A DNA stretch of 64,000 bases from positions 186,001 through 250,000 of the forward strand of contig JAXMHB010000004.1 of NCBI GenBank assembly GCA_046346965.1. Reading direction: 5' to 3'. Of the stretch, positions 60,778 to 64,000 are shown in pieces. This DNA is from JAXMHB01 sp046346965 (GTDB lineage: Bacteria > Pseudomonadota > Gammaproteobacteria > Xanthomonadales > SZUA-5). Under the pieces are notes generated by a model that saw only the letters and a program-made list of their open reading frames with translations, searched no databases and was not told the origin of the DNA. Made by a program: the position numbers and the translations under genes. Position 1 is the first letter of the stretch, and each line of letters begins with the position of its first letter.

Positions 60778-62243
60778 GTCTGCCGACCACCCTGACCGGC
60801 CAACTGGCCGCACTGGCCCGTGGCGAGACCAGCAGCGAGGCGCTGACCGCCGCCGCACTGGCGCGCGCGCACCGGCTGCAGCCGACGCTCAATGCCCTGA
60901 TCACCACGCTCGGCCCGCACGCGCTGGACGCCGCGCGTGCCGCGGACGCCGCGCGCCAGCGCGGTGCGGCGGGCGCGCTCGCCGGCGTGCCCTATGCGCA
61001 CAAGGACCTGTTCTGCACCGCCGGGGTCACCACCACCTGCGGCTCGCGCATGTTGGAGCACTTCGTGCCGCCCTACAGCGCCTGCATCCACGAGCGCATC
61101 AGCGACGCCGGCGGCGTGTTGATCGGCAAAGCCAATCTGGACGAGTTCGCGATGGGCTCGTCGAATGAGCACAGCCATTTCGGCCCGGTACGCAATCCCT
61201 GGGACCCGAGCCGCGTGCCCGGTGGCTCCTCGGGCGGCTCGGCGGCGCTGGTGGCCGCGCGTATCGTGCCCTACGCCACTGCCTCCGACACCGGCGGCTC
61301 GATCCGGCAACCGGCCGCCCTGTGCGGTGTCACCGGCATCAAGCCGACTTACGGTCGCGTTTCGCGCTGGGGCATGGTCGCCTATGCCTCCAGCCTGGAT
61401 CAGGCCGGCGTGATCGCCCAGACCACCGAGGACTGCGCGCGCGTGCTGGATGTGATGGCGGGCTTCGATCCGCGCGATGCCACCAGTCGCGATCAGCCCC
61501 TACCTGCAGTCGACGCCGCCCTGGCGCAGCCCTTGCGCGGCTTGCGCATCGGCACGCCGCGGCAGTGGTTTGGCGCCGGCATCGACGCCGGCGTTGCCGC
61601 GGCGATCGAGGCCGCGCTGGCCGAGTACGCACGCCAGGGCGCCACTGTGGTCGAGGTCGATCTGCCGAGCAGCGCCTATGCGATCGCCGCGTACTACGTG
61701 ATTGCGCCGGCCGAGGCGTCCAGCAATCTGTCGCGCTTCGATGGCGTGCGCTACGGCCATCGCTGCGCCGATCCGAAGGATCTCAACGACCTCTACCGGC
61801 GCTCGCGCTCCGAGGGCTTCGGTCACGAGGTGCAAAAGCGCATCCTGACCGGTACCTATGCGCTGTCGGCCGGTTACTACGACGCCTACTACGGCCGCGC
61901 GCAGCAGGTGCGGCGCCTGATCACCGAGGACTTTGTGCGCGCCTTCGCCGAGGTCGACGTGCTGGCCGGTCCGACCAGTCCGACCGTGGCCTTCGGCCTG
62001 GGCGAGAAGCTTGCCGATCCGCTGGCGCTGTATCTGGCCGACATCAACACCGTGGGCGTCAACCTCGCCGGTTTGCCGGCGATGTCGGTGCCCTGCGGCT
62101 TTGCTCAGGGCCTGCCGGTGGGACTGCAGCTGGTGGCGCCGCACTGGCGCGAAGACCTGCTCTACCGCGCCGGCCACGGCTATCAACAATGCACAGACTG
62201 GCACCGCGCGGCGCCCGCGCTGGTCACCGAGAGCGAGGCTTGA
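60774..62243 (+). CDS. gatA: Asp-tRNA(Asn)/Glu-tRNA(Gln) amidotransferase subunit A
   Basis: Amidase subunit that releases ammonia from glutamine. The 489 residues have the amidase-signature Lys in VPYAHKDLFCTAG, the Gly/Ser-rich VPGGSSGGSAALVAARIV and the Ser-cisSer-Lys-type SDTGGSIRQPAALCG, then GIKPTYGRVSRWGMVAYASSLDQAG. Complete. Overlaps gatC by 4 bp; gatB follows after 2 bp. Confidence 0.97.
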   Translation: MSLPTTLTGQLAALARGETSSEALTAAALARAHRLQPTLNALITTLGPHALDAARAADAARQRGAAGALAGVPYAHKDLFCTAGVTTTCGSRMLEHFVPPYSACIHERISDAGGVLIGKANLDEFAMGSSNEHSHFGPVRNPWDPSRVPGGSSGGSAALVAARIVPYATASDTGGSIRQPAALCGVTGIKPTYGRVSRWGMVAYASSLDQAGVIAQTTEDCARVLDVMAGFDPRDATSRDQPLPAVDAALAQPLRGLRIGTPRQWFGAGIDAGVAAAIEAALAEYARQGATVVEVDLPSSAYAIAAYYVIAPAEASSNLSRFDGVRYGHRCADPKDLNDLYRRSRSEGFGHEVQKRILTGTYALSAGYYDAYYGRAQQVRRLITEDFVRAFAEVDVLAGPTSPTVAFGLGEKLADPLALYLADINTVGVNLAGLPAMSVPCGFAQGLPVGLQLVAPHWREDLLYRAGHGYQQCTDWHRAAPALVTESEA

Positions 62244-62245
62244 GC

Positions 62246-63682
62246 ATGGCGCACTGGGAAGCCGTCATTGGCCTGGAAGTCCACGTCCAGCTGGCCACAA
62301 AGAGCAAGATTTTCTCCGGATCGCCGACCGCCTATGGGGCCGAGCCCAACACGCAGGCCAGCGCGGTCGACCTCGGCATGCCCGGCACGCTGCCGGTGAT
62401 GAACCGCGCCGCGGTCGAGCTCGCTATCCGCTTTGGCCTCGCCGTGGGCGCCACGGTGGCGCCGCGCAGCGTGTTCGCGCGCAAGAACTACTTCTATCCG
62501 GATCTGCCCAAGGGCTATCAGATCAGCCAGTTCGAGCTGCCGGTGGTGGTCGGCGGCGGTCTGCAGGTGCGCCTGGACGATGGCCAAACGCTGTACGTGC
62601 CGCTGACCCGCGCGCATCTGGAAGAGGACGCCGGCAAGAGCGTACACGATGCCTTCCATGCCGAAACCGGCATCGATCTGAATCGCGCCGGGACGCCGCT
62701 GTTGGAGATCGTCAGCGAACCGGCGCTGCATTCGGCCAGCGAGGCGGTGGCCTATCTGAAGACGCTGCACACGCTGGTGCGCTGGCTGGGCGTGTCGGAC
62801 GGCAATATGCAGGAAGGCTCTTTCCGCTGCGACGCCAATGTGTCCGTGCGCCGCGCCGGCGAGCCGCTCGGCACCCGCGCCGAGATCAAGAACGTCAATT
62901 CCTTCCGCTTCGTCGAAAAGGCCATCGATTACGAGATCGAGCGGCAGATCCGGCTGATCGAGGCCGGCGGCAAGGTGGTGCAAGAGACCCGGCTGTTCGA
63001 CGCCCATCGCGGCGAAACTCGCAGCATGCGCGGCAAGGAATCGGCGCACGATTACCGCTATTTCCCCGATCCCGATCTGCCGCCACTGCTGATCGACGCC
63101 GCCGACATCGAGCGCTGCCGCGCGGCGATGCCCGAACTGCCCGAGGCGCGCCGGCTGCGCTACATCCGCGAGCTCGGGCTGACCGAATACGACGCCTCGC
63201 TGCTCACCGGCGACCGCGTGCTCTGCGAGTACTTCGAAGCACTGTGCGCGGCGGTGCCGGCGCAACCCAAACTGTGCGCCAACTGGGTGCTGGGCGAATG
63301 GCTGGGGGCGCTGAACGCGGCCAACCTGTCGCCGGAGGCCTCGCCGGTGTCGGCGCAGCGTCTGGGCGGTCTGGTGCAGCGCATCGTCGACGGCAGCCTG
63401 TCCAGCAAGATGGCGAAACAGGTGTTCGAGGCGCTCTGGCAGGGTCAGGAAAGTGCCGACGAGGTGATCTCCCGCCTCGGACTGAAGCAGGTGTCCGACA
63501 GCGGCGCGCTGGCCGCGATCGTCGACGAGATCGTCGCCGCCAATCCCAAGCAGGTCGAGCAGTACCGCGCCGGCAACGACAAACTGCTGCAGTTCTTCGT
63601 CGGTCAGGCGATGAAAGCCACCAAGGGGCAGGCCAATCCGGCGCAACTGAACGAACTGCTGCGCCAGCGCTTGGGTAGCTGA
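62246..63682 (+). CDS. gatB: Asp-tRNA(Asn)/Glu-tRNA(Gln) amidotransferase subunit B
   Basis: tRNA-binding kinase-like subunit. The 478 residues start WEAVIGLEVHVQLATKSKIFSGSP, with NYFYPDLPKGYQISQFELP, RAHLEEDAGKS, LEIVSEPAL, the NMQEGSFRCDANVSVR and KNVNSFRFVEKAIDYEIERQ blocks, YRYFPDPDLPPL and a C-terminal YqeY-like tail (RAGNDKLLQFFVGQAMKATKGQANP). Complete; third gene of gatCAB. GatCAB supplies Gln- or Asn-tRNA in genomes lacking the matching synthetase. Confidence 0.97.
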   Translation: MAHWEAVIGLEVHVQLATKSKIFSGSPTAYGAEPNTQASAVDLGMPGTLPVMNRAAVELAIRFGLAVGATVAPRSVFARKNYFYPDLPKGYQISQFELPVVVGGGLQVRLDDGQTLYVPLTRAHLEEDAGKSVHDAFHAETGIDLNRAGTPLLEIVSEPALHSASEAVAYLKTLHTLVRWLGVSDGNMQEGSFRCDANVSVRRAGEPLGTRAEIKNVNSFRFVEKAIDYEIERQIRLIEAGGKVVQETRLFDAHRGETRSMRGKESAHDYRYFPDPDLPPLLIDAADIERCRAAMPELPEARRLRYIRELGLTEYDASLLTGDRVLCEYFEALCAAVPAQPKLCANWVLGEWLGALNAANLSPEASPVSAQRLGGLVQRIVDGSLSSKMAKQVFEALWQGQESADEVISRLGLKQVSDSGALAAIVDEIVAANPKQVEQYRAGNDKLLQFFVGQAMKATKGQANPAQLNELLRQRLGS

Positions 63683-63687
63683 GTGCG

Positions 63688-63726
63688 TGGGGGTCAAGAG
63701 CGGGGCAAGGGTCGGGGGGCGGGGGA
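63688..63726. repeat. G-rich tract, inverted partner of the C-rich repeat
   Basis: Starts GGGGGTCAAGAGCGGGGC and continues with GGG/GGGGGG/GGGGG tracts; it resembles the reverse complement of the C-tract block at 63826-63864. With copy B it makes a loose inverted repeat about 175 bp long just past gatB. Plus-strand G-quadruplex potential. Confidence 0.5.
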
Positions 63727-63790
63727 TGAGAGCCGCCGCACTTCCCGGCACTTTCGCGACCATTTGCACACTGGCTCGTGGAGCAATTGG

Positions 63791-63864
63791 TACCGGCGAC
63801 AGTGCCATGAAGCTGCCGCAGTGTTCGGCCCCCGCCCCCTGCCCCCCGCCCCGTTTTTTGCCCC
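63791..63864. repeat. dispersed C-rich intergenic repeat, copy B
   Basis: TACCGGCGACAGTGCCA start, CAGTGTT core, the same C-tract block as copy A (8843-8915) and a TTTTTTGCCCC end. Copies differ by a few substitutions and short indels between the start and the C-tracts. Lies in the 240-bp gap between gatB and the last gene. Confidence 0.75.
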
Positions 63865-63922
63865 GCCGCAGCCGTGTGCCGCAAGCGTCGGCGTGCGCAA
63901 GACCCGACACCCGCCCCGTCGC

Positions 63923-64000
63923 TCAAAGCACGGGATCTTCCAGGCCGTCGACGTGGATGGCCTCGTACAAGGCCTTCAGCGGCGTCAGCGCCTGAAAGCT
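63923..64000 (-). CDS. unidentified protein, C-terminal 25 residues only
   Basis: A minus-strand frame enters from the right edge and ends at TGA 63923-63925 with the C-terminus ALTPLKALYEAIHVDGLEDPVL. It is coding-like (no stops, typical codon bias) but too short to identify. The C-rich repeat lies 58 bp beyond its stop. Confidence 0.45.
   Translation of the reverse strand, partial: SFQALTPLKALYEAIHVDGLEDPVL

Overview
High-GC bacterial chromosomal DNA, fully gene-packed, with no rRNA, tRNA, insertion sequence, prophage or CRISPR array. The gene content (ihfB, lapA/lapB, rpsA, cmk, aroA, a P-protein pheA, serA/serC, yigZ, aat, BtuB-type receptor) points to a gammaproteobacterium. The aroA-hisC-pheA-serA-serC block next to cmk-rpsA-ihfB-lapAB and the secreted protein with Xanthomonad-style C-terminal repeats make Lysobacterales/Xanthomonadales the best guess. 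That assignment is inference from memory of gene order, not a database result.

Layout. 1-2.4 kb (-): partial SDR oxidoreductase, radA and an FHA protein. 2.4-4.75 kb (+): ECF-like sigma factor, a Pro/Ala-rich membrane protein that may be its partner, and yigZ. 4.8-8.8 kb: a tiny membrane protein, a glutaredoxin-like protein (-), L-serine dehydratase, an SGNH-like protein and an M23 peptidase. 8.8-10.2 kb: a 333-bp spacer with a C-rich repeat, then two small genes of unknown role. 10.2-24.4 kb (-): surface polysaccharide genes (CapD/WbpM-type dehydratase, WecA-type transferase), lapB, lapA, ihfB, rpsA, cmk, aroA, hisC, pheA, serA, serC and a glycine-zipper protein. 24.6-31.8 kb (+): hflK-hflC, then a complete urease operon ureDABCEFG. 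31.8-41.5 kb: an envelope protein (-), a 1425-residue secreted Asp-box protein (+), a YdjM-like membrane protein (-), an FHA-SpoIIE phosphatase, a TPR protein and aat. 41.5-46 kb (-): a long inverted repeat, a PlpD-like patatin/beta-barrel protein, and an omega-amidase/aminotransferase pair. 46.1-50.6 kb (+): two GNAT acetyltransferases, a PAS-GGDEF-EAL protein and cyanophycinase. 50.7-60.35 kb (-): a two-component system, then a cobalamin-riboswitch transcription unit btuB-cobT-cobS-cobC followed by a PhnD-like binding protein and a HAMP-GGDEF-EAL protein. 60.5-63.7 kb (+): gatCAB. The window ends in a second copy of the C-rich repeat and the 3' end of an unidentified gene (-).

The most interesting feature is the 50.7-60.35 kb block. 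Six consecutive genes, from the B12 receptor through three cobamide-assembly genes to a periplasmic-binding-protein/c-di-GMP enzyme pair, all overlap their neighbours head to tail by 4-34 bp downstream of one clear cobalamin riboswitch. As laid out, a c-di-GMP signalling module is transcriptionally and translationally tied to vitamin B12 status. Other points of note are the switchable leader of that riboswitch, the repeated G-quadruplex-capable element at 8.8 and 63.8 kb, a short leader ORF in front of the PAS-GGDEF-EAL gene whose EAL domain carries a KID-to-KIS change, and the modular secreted protein at 32.8-37 kb.
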